A DNA stretch of 64,000 bases, from the NCBI GenBank assembly GCA_001599815.1, contig BCIA01000006.1:1676961-1740960 (forward strand), written 5' to 3'. The position numbers were made by a program, and so were the translations under genes. The stretch comes from Furcasterigmium furcatum (Eukaryota; Ascomycota; Sordariomycetes; Glomerellales; Plectosphaerellaceae). The notes beneath the pieces are model-generated. The model worked only from the letters and a program-made list of their open reading frames with translations. It made no database searches and was not told the DNA's origin. This document shows, in pieces, positions 23,159 to 35,315 of the stretch. Numbering within the stretch: position 1 is the stretch's first letter; every line of letters starts with the position of its first letter.

Positions 23159-23761
23159 AGAAGCCATTCGAGGGATCAGAAAATCGGTTTGATCGCGAGG
23201 ACGCGGCATTCGTGTCGGATACCACGAAAGAGAAGGCGAGGTGATGAAAGTAATGACAGGGAGAGCAACCAGAGGCTCTCAAGGCGAGCCTCAGGGCTGG
23301 CAGACGCCAGACGGTCTGGTTGCCGAATGAAGATGGTATCTCTTGCTAGCTGGTTCCATTGGAGGTGAATGGAGGCATGGTCAGTGTACATACATCTGAG
23401 GTGTGGAATTGTGTGGCGTGTAGATTACCGCGATTAAAGCTTTTTGCACCGCATCGTGGTGTTTCACCAGCAAAGTTGAGGTCGATTGACCGGTCCCACA
23501 ATAATTAGCGACCCACAGAAGCTTCTCTTCAAGTTGCCGCCAGTTGCGTCAGCTGCAGGTACCTACTTACCTGCTCGAATCGGTGCACTTCTACAGCTTC
23601 GCAAGCTTTCCCTCCACCAACGACTTGTATACTTGCGTCTTGATCAAACAACCCCGATAGCGCACTCCGAGCCCTCTCTGATAGGCCGACCTGCTCAATA
23701 TCCTACGTATCGACTTGACCAGCACTTGAGAAGCTATCACGCAACCCTCCGAAGGTTCAAA
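23159..23761. other. Intergenic between azgA-like and UCHL5-like genes
   Basis: Holds the 3' end of the transporter and the promoter of the downstream deubiquitinase, which is in the same orientation. No independent gene was seen. Confidence 0.6.
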
Positions 23762-24776
23762 ATGAGCGGGGGTTGGAACACCAGTACGCTCTGCACAATC
23801 CTTTACGATCTGCTGGCGTTTTACTGACACGTTCACTGCAGTCGAGTCGGACGCGGGCGTCTTTACCTACCTCCTAGAGAACCTCGGCGTCAAGGGTGTC
23901 CAATTCGAAGAGCTCCTGACGCTCGCCCCCGAGGACCTCGCCCCGCTGCAGCCGGTGTACGGCGTCATCTTCCTCTTCCGCTACCCGTCCGAGGGCCTCC
24001 CGCCGCGACCGAAAGAGTCATACGACGAAGATGCCGCGGAGAGCCTGTTCTTCGCGCGCCAGACGATCCAGAACGCTTGCGGCACACAGGCGCTGCTGTC
24101 GGTGGTGATGAACAAGGTGGACGAGATCGACATCGGCGAGAAGATGGGCGAGTTCCGGGAGTTCTCGATGGCGCTGCCGCCCGAGTTCCGCGGCGAGGCG
24201 CTGAGCAACTCGGAACTGATCCGTGAGGTGCACAACTCGTTCGCGAAGAGCAGCCCGTTCGTGGACGAGACGGCGCGGACGGGCGACGAGGGCGAGGACG
24301 CCTTCCACTTTGTGGCGTACTCGTCGATCGGCGGCAAGCTGTACGAGTTGGACGGGCTGCAGCCGGCGCCGATCTCGCACGGCGCGTGCACGACGGAGGA
24401 GTTCCCGACCAAGGTCTCGGGGATCCTGTCGGAGAGGGTGGCGACGTATGCGAGCAGCGAGATCCGGTTCAACGTGCTTGCTATGGTTAGGGACCCGAGA
24501 GTCACTGCGAGGGAGATTGGAGACCAGGAGACCATCCAGCGGGAAGGGGAGAAGAGGAGGCAGTGGCAGTGGGAGAACTCGCTGCGGAGGCACAACTTTG
24601 TGGGCTTTGCGGGCGAGGTGATGAAGGGTGTTGTTGGAGCGAAGCTGAAGGAGGGAGACGCCGCGTATGATACGTGGATCAAGGAGGGACTGGAGCGGAG
24701 GAAACGCGATGAGGATGCCATGAGGCTACGAAGGAAGATGGGTGGTGGCGAGGAGGATGAGACAATGACGGGCTAG
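23762..24776 (+). CDS. Ubiquitin C-terminal hydrolase, UCHL5/UCH37 type, 2 exons
   Basis: Cysteine protease of peptidase family C12 that removes ubiquitin; the UCH37 subfamily works at the proteasome or, in animals, INO80. Exon 1 is only 22 nt (23762-23783); a 58-nt intron is followed by exon 2 (23842-24776), giving 318 aa. The protein starts MSGGWNTIESDAGVFTYLLE. The catalytic set is present: oxyanion Gln81 (FFARQTIQ), nucleophile Cys87 (NACGTQALLS), His163 (DAFHFVAY) and Asp178 (YELDGLQPAP). Numbering is within one residue of human UCHL5. The C-terminal 100 residues (RREGEKRRQWQWENSLRRHN-like helix, AAYDTWIKEGLERRK) correspond to the UCH37-like tail that binds the proteasome receptor; the family is usually about 310-340 aa. 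Confidence 0.96.
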
Positions 24777-26834
24777 GGCAGCGAGCGACTTGCCGAGCAC
24801 TGATTATGATATGAAGGCATTGCAGGCGACTTTGGTGCTGGCATTCGGCAGGCCATCTTGCGTGCGGCAGTGATGACGATGTGTCCATGATGCTCTCCAG
24901 AGTCGTGTGTCTCCAGGATTATGCCAGTGTGGGATCCATCCACTGCCATTTTCCGCCAGCTGGCGGCCCGGCGAGTGGATGCAACCCCGGGCAGGACGGG
25001 ACTTGAGGTGCTCAGTGTCGAAGAGAGAACAAACGGCCCATCTTGCCTCTCCCGTCCACCAGTGACGGTCAAGATTGTATTATCATGCATCACGACTCTG
25101 GCATAATCGCCCAATGCGCCATGGCTCCAAGAGCTGTCTCGCTCCAGGCCGATAGTCCGGGCGGCTTCGCCCAATGGAGACGGCGGAACAATCTCAGCTC
25201 AGCTCCCTGCAGCCCTCTCGCGAACCTGCAGCGAAGCCATCGCTCTCGTCCGAGAGGGTGGGCAAACGGCGCAGAACGCAGTTCGCAGCTGTACGCTCGG
25301 AGACGTGCATGAAGCAGGGTAGACATGTCCACAGGAGGGGGTGCTGCGATTCTGGAATAAGCCCCAGAGGAAATCCGACGCTAGGAGGTCTCCTCGTGAT
25401 GGATTGGGGATCTTGCAGCCATCACGCCGCGATGGGGGCGGGAACACATGACTGGAGGAGGTGGCACACACTCCCTCTGTCTCGCTCGATATAGCATTAT
25501 CACGCCCGAGGACTTGGACGAACTGGGATGGATCGACGCGGCCCCCCCGCCGCCAAGGGGAGGGAGACCAGGATACGGGCAGGCAAACGGCGAGACGGCG
25601 CGCACACGGGGCCAACCGCACCCGCAACTCAACCGCAACCCGCTGGCCTGGTCGGGAGACCGTCGTCCGCCGAGAGGCGGGGTGTGATGCGAGTGCCGGC
25701 CTGGAGTGAGACAGTGCTGGTCTTGCGCCGGAAGCGCGGCCATGCTTCGAGGAGTGAGTGATCGGCCGCCGGCTCGAGGCTCTGGAGGAGGTGCTGTTCC
25801 TTGCATTCATGTTCATCGCGCGCATATGTGTCTTGGAGTCGTGATAAGAAAGTCACACCTCACCAAGGCACCCCGGTTCTCGCCGTCTGCTGAGGCCTTT
25901 TGCGGGCTGTATTTCCTTGAATTTGCCGCTCCCTGACCTGCCCTGCCCGTCCCCGGAATCATTCGACGACTCATCACTCATCAACGGGGGCTTTGCCCTC
26001 CCTCTCTCCCCCTTTCCGAGACGGGCTCTCGTCAGCTCTCGGCCGGCTGACCCTCCACACCAGCGCCCTCACCCCCTGTCCGCGATCAGGCCTCGCAAGG
26101 CAGCACACACCGACACCCCAGCCCCCGCGGTGTATGACTGTGATGAGGAGGCCACTAGTAGCACCGGCCACCAGTCACGGAGGGCCAGGCGTGGGACGTA
26201 GGACTCGATTCACCGCCGCGCACGCACACACGCCTTGCGCAACAAGACAAGGCCACCCATAGATCCGGGCCATGGCTGACGACTAGTCAGTGTGATGGTG
26301 TATACTAGCTGCCTTTTCTTGTCTATCACATTCTCTCATCTCCGCCTTCTCACGCTGCCTTGGAAACCTGGCTGTCGCCTGGAAACATATGACCTGTCCC
26401 GTTCCCTCCGCGCGGTCGTATAAGAACCCCCCGACGGGCGCCCTCCTGCTCGGCCACCTTTTCAGCTTCGTGTCCATCGCTTCCCCCTTTCCTATTCCTC
26501 ACGTTACACAGCTCCGGCGGCCAATAAACCGCCCGCTCGCTGCACCCCTTTCCCCTTCGCTACAGCTCGCCTCTGAGCCGGCCTGGCCGGCCGGGGAACC
26601 TCCCTAATGTTCTGACGAGCACGACAGGCAGAGCAGTTCATAATCTACCATCACCGGGTACCTATTTAGGACTCACGGACTTTCATATATCAGGACCTGC
26701 AAGCCCCTGCATCTCACTCGAGGATTACCGCTCTCGAAGACATCATATACACACCCGCGGCCAAGAGCCTCTTTTCCTTTTGCTTCTCGCAGCCATCCAT
26801 CTTTATCTACCTACCTAGGTACCTGGCAGACACC
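24777..26834. other. Intergenic (2 kb)
   Basis: No supported gene. The distal part (about 26419-26834) looks like a core promoter and leader for the gene at 26835. The central part is GC-rich with many overlapping open frames on both strands and no motif. Confidence 0.5.
26419..26424 (+). promoter_or_regulatory. Putative TATA box of the gene at 26835
   Basis: A GTATAAGAA element stands before a CT-rich stretch (26450-26500), the common order in fungal core promoters. It would give a leader of about 370 nt that carries one very short upstream ORF (ATG TTC TGA near 26607). Confidence 0.4.
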
Positions 26835-27644
26835 ATGCCCTCCCGTCCTGGAGCCAAGTCCCGCCTGGACTCCTGGCCACCTACACAGGTGCGCCTCACG
26901 CCCTCCACGCCCAAGAACTACCCGGACCTGGAGGACATCGACGACGACCCGCTCACCTACTTCCTCACTCCGGCACCTGACATCGAGGACGCGGACGGGG
27001 ACGTCGACATGATGGACTTTGACGCCGGGATCGAATCACCCCGGCATGCACACGAGATTGTCCGCAGCGTGAGCCCTTCCAGCCTCGATGGGCTCGCGAA
27101 GCCAAAGGGCAAGAGGCGCAGCTCGCCTCCCGTGCCGGACCTGTCTGACACGGCCACGCACGACACCGACGAGGACGACGAGGAGTACGTCCGCTTCACG
27201 CCCCGCGCAATGTCCCTGGGGAGTTGGCGGCGCGAAGCTCCCAAGGACGGCATCAAGACCAGATCCAAGACCAGATCATCGACCGCGCCCGCCAAACTGG
27301 GTGGCGCCGCCCCAGGCCCACGGCTCACAGCCGAGGCGCTGCTCTCTGTCTCCATGCCCTCCCTGGCTGGCGGGCCCTCTCGAGGCAGGTCGAGAGCGCC
27401 GTCATCCGGGCGCGGCAGGCAGCAGACTGCACAGTCGATGCGCCGGAGGGGCAACCAGGCATGGCGCGAGCCGAGCCCCGACGTGTGGTCCATCGAGGAG
27501 GAGACGGAGGAGGAGATGCTCAGCGAGCTGGGCAGCAGCGTGGCGGCCCGAAGCGACGCGGGCGAGAGGATGAGCGGGATAGACATCAAGGCTGCAAAGC
27601 CGAAGAAGAGGGTGCGGTTCGCGCTCCCCGCGGAGGAGATGTGA
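26835..27644 (+). CDS. Disordered acidic/basic protein, unknown function
   Basis: A single-exon 269-aa protein in a good start context (CACCATGCC). It starts MPSRPGAKSRLDSWPPTQVR. Residues 35-70 are acidic (DLEDIDDDP, DIEDADGDVDMMDFDAG), the middle is Ser/Arg/Lys-rich with basic clusters (KPKGKRRSSPP, GIKTRSKTRSSTAP), and the C-terminus holds WSIEEETEEEMLSELGSS and ends KPKKRVRFALPAEEM. The KKRVRF element matches the RVxF docking motif for protein phosphatase 1 (established motif; function here is inference). Basic clusters could be nuclear localisation signals. No domain family was recognised. The codon phase is clean across the whole length and there are no competing introns. Confidence 0.7.
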   Translation: MPSRPGAKSRLDSWPPTQVRLTPSTPKNYPDLEDIDDDPLTYFLTPAPDIEDADGDVDMMDFDAGIESPRHAHEIVRSVSPSSLDGLAKPKGKRRSSPPVPDLSDTATHDTDEDDEEYVRFTPRAMSLGSWRREAPKDGIKTRSKTRSSTAPAKLGGAAPGPRLTAEALLSVSMPSLAGGPSRGRSRAPSSGRGRQQTAQSMRRRGNQAWREPSPDVWSIEEETEEEMLSELGSSVAARSDAGERMSGIDIKAAKPKKRVRFALPAEEM

Positions 27645-28004
27645 GTCAAAAGCTCACCAGGGGATTCATATGCATTGCTTGGCGTTTGCCTTTCGCTTTT
27701 CCTCTTTGTCTGGGTGGGATTGGATTTTCGTCTTTGCATTTGGAGCGACGGTCCTCATACACGGCATATTTCCATTTCTCCCTGGGTATTCAGGGCGGTG
27801 GCTGGGGCAGTTTGGCAGGATGCACACGGCCGAGCATGGTTCTCTGGCAGCATTAGCATATCTCATCAAGAGACGATCGAGAATACCAAGTCTCCTCATC
27901 ATTCAAGCAGAGAAGAATCCTTCGCGGTGATCTTGTGACAACGTGACTCTGAACCGGTGAGTCGGTGAGCTGGTGACTAGGTGATGTCTCCGGAAGGCAA
28001 CCGT

Positions 28005-28020
28005 GTCTGTCTGTCTGTCT
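28005..28020. repeat. (GTCT)4 microsatellite
   Basis: Four perfect copies of GTCT. A similar TCTG run lies at 28306-28344 and another at 38352-38369. Confidence 0.85.
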
Positions 28021-28305
28021 ACCAAGGGCGGCGGAGCGGTCAGGCAGGATTCGGCGTCTGCCTGAGGAGCCGGGACCCTGGGATTCCGCCTGGCTCGGCA
28101 CTTGTCCAAACCTCGATATTCCCATAGTTCGATATGGTCGGCGGATCGGTCGGCGGAGAGAACCGCATCGAGATGCGGCATCACGTAGAGCGTGCATGCC
28201 CGAGGGTGTGATGGAGCCGTGATCCGTGACGGCGCCGAGCATGCGGCGGCCATGTGAGCTGTGTTTCTGCCATGTCTCACACGATCGACAGGGTTGGGTA
28301 AGTCG

Positions 28306-28344
28306 GTCTGTCAGTCCGTCCGTCCGTCCGTCAGTCAGTCAGTC
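28306..28344. repeat. Compound (GTCC)n-(GTCA)n microsatellite
   Basis: About nine consecutive four-base units all starting GTC, with the fourth base changing from T/A to C to A along the array. Point change followed by copying of the changed unit explains the pattern. Confidence 0.85.
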
Positions 28345-29656
28345 GTAGAATCATCCATGTGTCCTGAGACCGCGCGTTGCTGGAGGTTGGGGAGCGGTGG
28401 TGCGCCTCGTATCAAGGACGAGCTGAAAGGTGTGGTTGAGGTCACCCGGATGTTGCCAAGTGACAAGCCTAACCAGCCGGGGTTGACGTTGTAATAATGA
28501 TGCCAGCAACACCCACGCATAATGGCCGGCCGATAAGGGTCTGCAAGGGAGAAAACAGGTTCCAGAGCGATGATCGTGTTGCGGTGAGTTGCTGCGATCC
28601 TATGATGCTGAAAGTACCCAGATACTGGACAAGGACGCACAAGTCGAGACTCGCTGTCCAGTCGGGAATATCGATGCTTGTTCGATAGAGCGCCGACGAT
28701 CCATCTCGTCAATCTCGCCGTGTCTGGTGCCAAAGCGGAAGAGATCAGTGACCATCACAGGCCAAGAGATCAAGGCGGCGATCGAGGCCAAAGTCCAGAC
28801 CAGCAGGGGCAGCAAGCTGGAAGAACCAAAACAAGGTTCTGCGTAGTAGCAGCCAAGCGGGCACCTTACTAGGTACCACCCTCTAAAACAGGCCGCTAAG
28901 GTCTGGGCCACCCCTGCCGCCGATGGGTGCCTTCCAGGTTGGACATGTGCTGAACTTGGAAGTAGAGGGGCGCCGGCATGGCTTGCGCTCGGCCTGTGAT
29001 TCGCCCATGGCCACCGTTGGCTTCAGCGATGCAGCTCCAGCGGGGCTGGGAGGTCCCCACCTGCCCGAGGGCGCCGAAGCACCGCCTTCCCGACTTTTGT
29101 TTACGCCCCAAGCTCCGGTGACGACGCAATTGGCTGCTCCCCCAGCAACGGCCAGCTCCATGCAATCTCACCTTGCCCATGCAAGCCATCTCACTCCCAT
29201 CCCAGGGAGACATGCTCCTCCAGCCTTGGAACACAGAGCGAGAGAACCCGAGACGAGATCAAAGCGAGGTAGAGCAAGGAGCACCTCGGACAACAACACA
29301 CACAACCCGAAACCACCAAGCAAGCAACACCTCGCCCCTCCATCTCCCGAATGTTCACCATTGCAACATCACGTCTTGTCCTCTTCCCGCTCGCCGCTGC
29401 GCTCCCGTAACCCCTCCTCAGTCGCACCCGGCTGCTGAGCAACATTTCAGATCGCACAGCAGCATGCATTCTTCCTAGACAAGGTCGGTTTGAACTAGAA
29501 CCCCAACCTCCCCGAGCTTGTATCCCGTATCCCGTAGACCGGGTTTGGCAGTGTACCTCGATCGTCTAGAACATTCCTGAGATCCGGCAGGGGGGCAGCT
29601 TCTGAGCGCCCGGAATTCCGAGGAATGCCGCTGACGTCCTCTTCCACTACCAGATC

Positions 29657-32600
29657 ATGTCTCCTAAACCACCAGACGACGCCGCGGCGCCGTCCGACTC
29701 GACGAACCCAGACGCTGCGGCCGGCCCCTCGACACCTAAAAAGGCCAATGTCATTACCGTTACCGCCGGAGGCCGAAGGGTCTCCGGCGCGAAGGTGACC
29801 CCGAAGAGCGCACCCGCTGGTGCGCGACGGCGATCCGCTTCCAAGAAGCAGGCGCCAGAACACCCTACACTGCTGGCCGACTTCTTCATGGGGCGCCCGT
29901 CGCCCCACAGGGTCGCCGCAGATAAGCAGCGAGCTCGCCGCCAGAGCCTCGAAGCTGTCAAGCTGGAGATGCGCCAGTCCAGCGTCCGCAGGCTTCAACA
30001 ACCCGGCGGAGTGCGAGATCGAGTCAAGCTTTGGCAGAAGAAGAACGCCGCCGCCATGGTAGCTGGTGATCCCGCGGCTGCCCCCAGCGAACCTACTGAT
30101 TTTGTGTCCGACGCGGAGAGCGTCACAGAAGAAGACCGCGTCAGGATCAAGCTGCGGCAGAGAAAGAAGCAGGCACCCAAGGTTGTCGTTCACAACGACG
30201 GCAAGCCGCTCAAAGCCAGCAGCAAGTCTAGTGACGAGAAGGACGGCTCCAGGGACTCATCTCAGGAGCCCAAAGACCCCAATCAGTCACCCAGCAAGGG
30301 CCCTCCGAAGAGAGTGGTTAGCGACACGAACTGGATGGCCAAGAAGAACCGAAAGAGCCCGCCGCGATCGAAATCGCCCCCTAATAAATCCAAACCCAAG
30401 AAGGAGACTTCCACAGGCCAACCCCTGCCGAAGGATTTCTTGCAACGACCGGCAGCCAATCCTCCCATTTCCAAGAAAGTCCAGGAGTGGGCGTCCAAGG
30501 TCGAACTTCCGGAATCGCCACCTCCCTCAAAACACAGTCGTGCCAAGTCCCGAGACACCGATGGAATACGCGTCAAGTCCGTGGGTGCCCTGTACGAAGG
30601 CCTCGAAACGAGTTCCAAGCATTCCTTCAGCTCCAAGAATTCCGCAGATGATGGCATCCGGGTGACGCCAATGAGGAGGCGCAAGCTGGATGACGACGGA
30701 ATTCGTGTACGAGGCGCCAACAGCAAGAGCCCGTTGCCGGACGATGGCATCAGAGTACGCCCCATCCGAAGCACGCCTGCGACCAGGGACAGGACACCAA
30801 GGGGCCGCAGCGAGCCAGAAACAGAGCGACAGACCTCCAACGGAGATGACGAGATTATCGTCATGGAGGAATCCGAATCGGACCAGATAGAGGTGATCGA
30901 AGAATCCGATTCCGTCCTCGATACGCCCACCCGCCGCCGGCCATCTAGGGAAAAGCCGCGCAAGGCAAGCAAGAAGCGATCCCCGCCGAGATCACGCATG
31001 GAGACCGTTTCCGATGACCGGTCATGGATAAGCACCGATGACTCTGCTCTCCGAACGGGCTTGGATGGTTCCGATTTGGGATCCAGTGTCCTCACGAGCG
31101 CCGTTGGCGCAAAATCGCTGGCTGACATCCCCGTCGGCTTCTCCGCCTTCAGCGATCTCGATCTCCCCGGAGGCGGAAAGGGGGCCGGACGCCCGAAGGC
31201 CCAGCGCAATCCGAGCTTCAAGGGCATGGGCGTCTTCAAGAAAGTGGTGGCAGAGGGTAAGAAGATGCTTTCTGAGGTTTCTGAGGCTCCGAAGCCTGTA
31301 GCGACGAACAAGCCTCCCAGCATCGAGAACTGGCTTAGCGGCACAGTAGACCCGTTTGTCGAGAGAACGGACGCGTCCGAGCCGCCGGCCCCGAAGAAGG
31401 ATTCGCAGGAGAAGCAGTGGGCGGACCAGGCCCGCAGGCGATCCTCAGCAGGCAACAGGCCGAGGAAGTCGTCCCCTCCGCCCAGAACAGAGCTCACAGA
31501 GGTGACGGATGTCACGGAGAGCACCGGCCTGACACAGACGACAGCCACAACCGACTGGACGGAGTCCACTGACAACGACGAGAACAGGGCGCCCAGCCCC
31601 GACGACGAAACCGTCACTGAAACTGAGAAGACACCGACGCCTATTAGCCTCAAGAGGAGGTCCGCGACCAGGGCCACGTCCTCGCCCATCAAGTCAGGAG
31701 GCAGGAAACCGTTCAAGGAAGTGCTCAAGGAAGCCTTCAGGGGCGAGTCCGGCACCCATGTCTTCTCGCCCAAGCGGTATGCAAGCTATGAGAAGCGGCC
31801 GCCCTCCCCCGATTATGACGATGAATACTACGACGACGATTATTCCGGCTTAGCTCCGCAGAGCAAGCTATCTGGGTCCAGCGGCAGCTGGACTGACGAC
31901 CTCTCATCCTCGTCCGTGACCGACGACAGGTACCCCCCCGCGGCCGGCCCCAGGCGCAGACCACCAACAAAAGGCGCACATGAACTTTCCACTATCGTCG
32001 GCTCTACCGACGACTTGTCCAGCCACGAGTCTGATCTCAGCTCACATGTCTCTGATACCACGGTCACCCAGTCTACAGCCCTTACTAAGGACACTGAGGT
32101 CTCGCGGCAACGGAGTAATACCTCAGGCACCGGCTTGAAGCGGCGACTTACAAAGCATTCGGATCTCGTTTCTGTCCTATCCCTTCCAGATGACCAGCAA
32201 GTTCCTGGCCGAACCCTGTCTCGGGCCAGCTTGAGGAGGACCAAGAGCAAATCTGACACTGTCACATTGGATGATTTGCTGCAAGAATTCGTAGACGACG
32301 AGAACCTGTACCAGCGCGAGCTCAAGACCCTGGTCGATGGTGTCGTCCCAGTCCTGCTCACAACCGTGCTCAATGGCGACAGGCAAAGCGCCATCAACCT
32401 CTTCGGGCCCGATTCTCCCACCACCAAGGCCAACAGTATGTCCAAGGCTGTGGTCAACATGGGCATTGCGCTGGAAAAGATGAAGAACGCTCATAGGAGA
32501 GCATCTCATACGGATATTCACAAGCTCATTTCGTGGATGCAGACGGTCATACCTATCTACGATAGCTACTTGGATTCTTGGAGACTCGGCTTCCAAGACC

Positions 32601-35315
32601 TCATCGTCAACCTGCTCCCTGCAGCTGACAAGCTGGACGATGAGGACTCTTTGATCGGTGCTCTGCCACGTAATGCAGAGGGAGACGTCGTCAATGAGTA
32701 TGGCGAAAGAGTAGATGTGGCACACCTGTTAAAGAGGCCTGTTCTTCGCATCAAGCTCCTCTCTCGATGGGCTCAGGTAAGCATGCTGACTTCATTCCCT
32801 TGCTTGCTTTTGGTTTTCTGACTTCGTCCAGGGTCTGCACATACTTCTGTCAACTTACGACACGCTGGCGCTCTCGGGTGATTTTGATGGCCTCCAAGAA
32901 AAGGCTCGCCGGCGCCAGCGAGAGGAGACGGCTCGGCTGGCAGATGAAGACGCTTCAAACACTGATACCAGCCGCGCGCGAGACCTCAGAACCTTGGCGC
33001 CCTTGGCCAAGATCAAGATTGACTCTAATAAGCAAGTCAACGCCAAGGACCTCTTCTCCCTCAACCTGACGCACTCCAATGGCCAACGACTCGAGTGTCA
33101 GGTCGAGCTTGTCTTCCGAGACAGACCATCCGCCCCTGCAGACAAGGGTGATCTCCTGATCCGAGAGACGGGCGATGGCCGCAGGACATGGCTTCTGTTC
33201 CCACCAGCTCCTTGGTCCGCCGTCTCCGCACGCAGGGGCGAGGCGAAGTACGAGATTGTGATCATGATCCAGGGGTCTCACAATGGCAACCCCTGGTACG
33301 AGATCATCAGCATGACAACCGACAATGACGAGCAGATCGAAGACTGGATAGACATTCTCGGAACGGTGCCTGTGCCACCATTCCACCCAGCTTCTGCCAC
33401 CGAGGACGAGCCAACGATGGCCGCTCCGTCCCCAGGTACAAGAGGCATTGAGGTTCCTGTTGGCGGAAGACTCCGCGCCAGCAGTGCTTCTTCACCCGGG
33501 CCAGCTTCTCCAGAGCCCGAGTCCCAACCGACAACCCCTACAAAACGACCGGCACCCAGCCGATACCATTCCAAGCGGCCAAGCATCTCTTCATCGCCCA
33601 TCGCTCCATCGCCCCTCAGTCCGTCGCGTGAAAAGACGCCCACCCAGGAATCACACGACGAGGCCCAACAGAAAGACAATGACCGCAGCCGGCCACTGCA
33701 GGAGAGCATGCGCCCTGAGCCGCTGCAGCTCAAGAAATCGACGCCCAACAGCACACCTTACCGCGGCGATGGCGCTCCTCCCCCGCCGGTGCATCGCAGC
33801 TTTGGGTCCAAGTCTTCTCAGCCGCCGGTCGAGCTGAAGAGCGCCAACATGAAGAGGCGCACATCGTCGCCACTAAAGCGAGAATATCTCCCGTCCGACG
33901 ACTCATCAGTGACCGAGGGCACGTTCACGAGTGAGAGCGATCCCGAGTCGTCCGAGGACGAGTTTGATGAAGGCCCCGAGGCTCCACAGACCGAACTTGG
34001 TGTCAGCATCAAAGACCAGGATACCCGTGACGATGATGTTCGCGCTGCTCCAACCGACTCGATGGTCTCCGAGTCTGTGTGCAGCTTGACACCTTCTCAC
34101 TCGGCCTCTCAGGCGGGCATGCACCGCTCATCAAGCACACCCGAGGGCTATACCAAGTACATTGCCTCCATCTCGTATTGGAATGAAAAGAAGGGTATCT
34201 GGAAGGACGTCTCCGCAGAGCCGTGCTCCGTTGTCGTCGGGCCTGGCATTATCGAGGCCTACGCATTTGGCGGTAACAGCAACGACAAGACCGAACCTAT
34301 GCTTGCCTTGGACCTGACGCCCCTCGTGCTGCTCCGCCAGTCTACGGTGGTCGATCTGGAAATCCGCTCTGCCGTCCAGGATCACTGCAAGCACCGAGAC
34401 ATCAAGGGCGGAAACTTCCGCTTCCGCTGCCCGTCGAGCACAGAGTGCTTCGACCTTTACATGGCCGTCCATCACGCGCGTCTCAACAACCAAAAGTTCA
34501 TCCAGCTCGAGAACGACGCACGCTTCAAGCAATTCGGCGAGAGACAGGCCCCGGCAGACAACGACGGTGACAGCAGCAGCAGGCGGCGCAGCTGGTTCGG
34601 TAGGAAGAACAGCTACCGCGCCTCGACCAGGGCACCGTCCCAGTCGCAGGAAGGAGGCAGCGCGGCACCGTCGTCAAGCGTGTCAGCAACGAGCTTCCTC
34701 AAGCGTCTCACAGGCGGAGGCAACTTGTCATTCAACATCGCCCGGTCGTCTGTGGACAAGCAGAGCGTGTTCGGTGGCGGCAGCGGAAACAATAGCATTT
34801 ACGGATCGAGCTCCTCGTCGTCCGGGGGCATGAACACGCCACGCGCGCCATCAATCTACTCATCTGCGCGGATGCAGAACGGGCAGCCCCTTTCATCCGA
34901 CAATATCCGCATCCGGCTGCATCTGCTGGTGACGGCGACCAAGTGGGAGGACTACGGAAACTGCATCCTACAGATCCGCCGGCCGCCTCCGGGGTGGCAC
35001 CAGGCGCTCCGGGCGAACCACGGCCTGGAGAAGCGGATCACAGTGACGACGATGCCGCGAAAGGACTCGGAGAAGGCGCGGATCGTTCTAGACGCGGTGC
35101 TGGGATCCGGGTGCTTCCAGCCCATGGGCAACAGGGGCATCATGGTGAACATCTGGGAGGAACTGAAGGGGACGAATGGAGAGGTGGGCATCGCGCCGGC
35201 GACCGGCGGCGCGGCGGGAAGCGTCAAGAAGTGGTGCTTCCAGTGCCTGAGCGGGTCGGAGGCATCGTGGGTGCTGAGGCTTGTGCATCAGGAGGTGATG
35301 GGGCTGATGCCTTGA
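29657..35315 (+). CDS. Large DH/PH-type (RhoGEF-like) protein, 2 exons
   Basis: Exons 29657-32776 and 32832-35315 join to 1867 aa. Residues 1 to about 860 are Ser/Lys/Arg/Pro-rich and disordered, with four short DGIRV elements (Asp at 302, 332, 347 and 363) and acidic tracts. From about 866 a Dbl-homology-like helical domain begins (LDDLLQEFVDDENLYQRELK), running through LDSWRLGFQDLIVNLLP and LLKRPVLRIKLLSRWAQ to GLHILLSTYDTLALSG. A PH-like part (about 1095-1217) ends with EDWIDILGTV. A second disordered stretch follows, then YTKYIASISYWNEKKGIWKD (about 1476) and a C-terminal globular domain (about 1730-1867). The layout suggests a guanine-nucleotide exchange factor for a Rho-type GTPase at the cortex. 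Homologues are often labelled splicing coactivator because of the Ser/Arg content, which is likely misleading. Confidence 0.8.

Larger units (their letters stand above)
27645..29656. other. Intergenic (2 kb) with tetranucleotide repeats
   Basis: No supported gene. It contains two simple tetranucleotide repeats (listed separately). The last 200 bp are the presumed leader of the DH/PH-like gene and carry an ATG at 29625, so at least one upstream ORF may be present. Confidence 0.5.
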
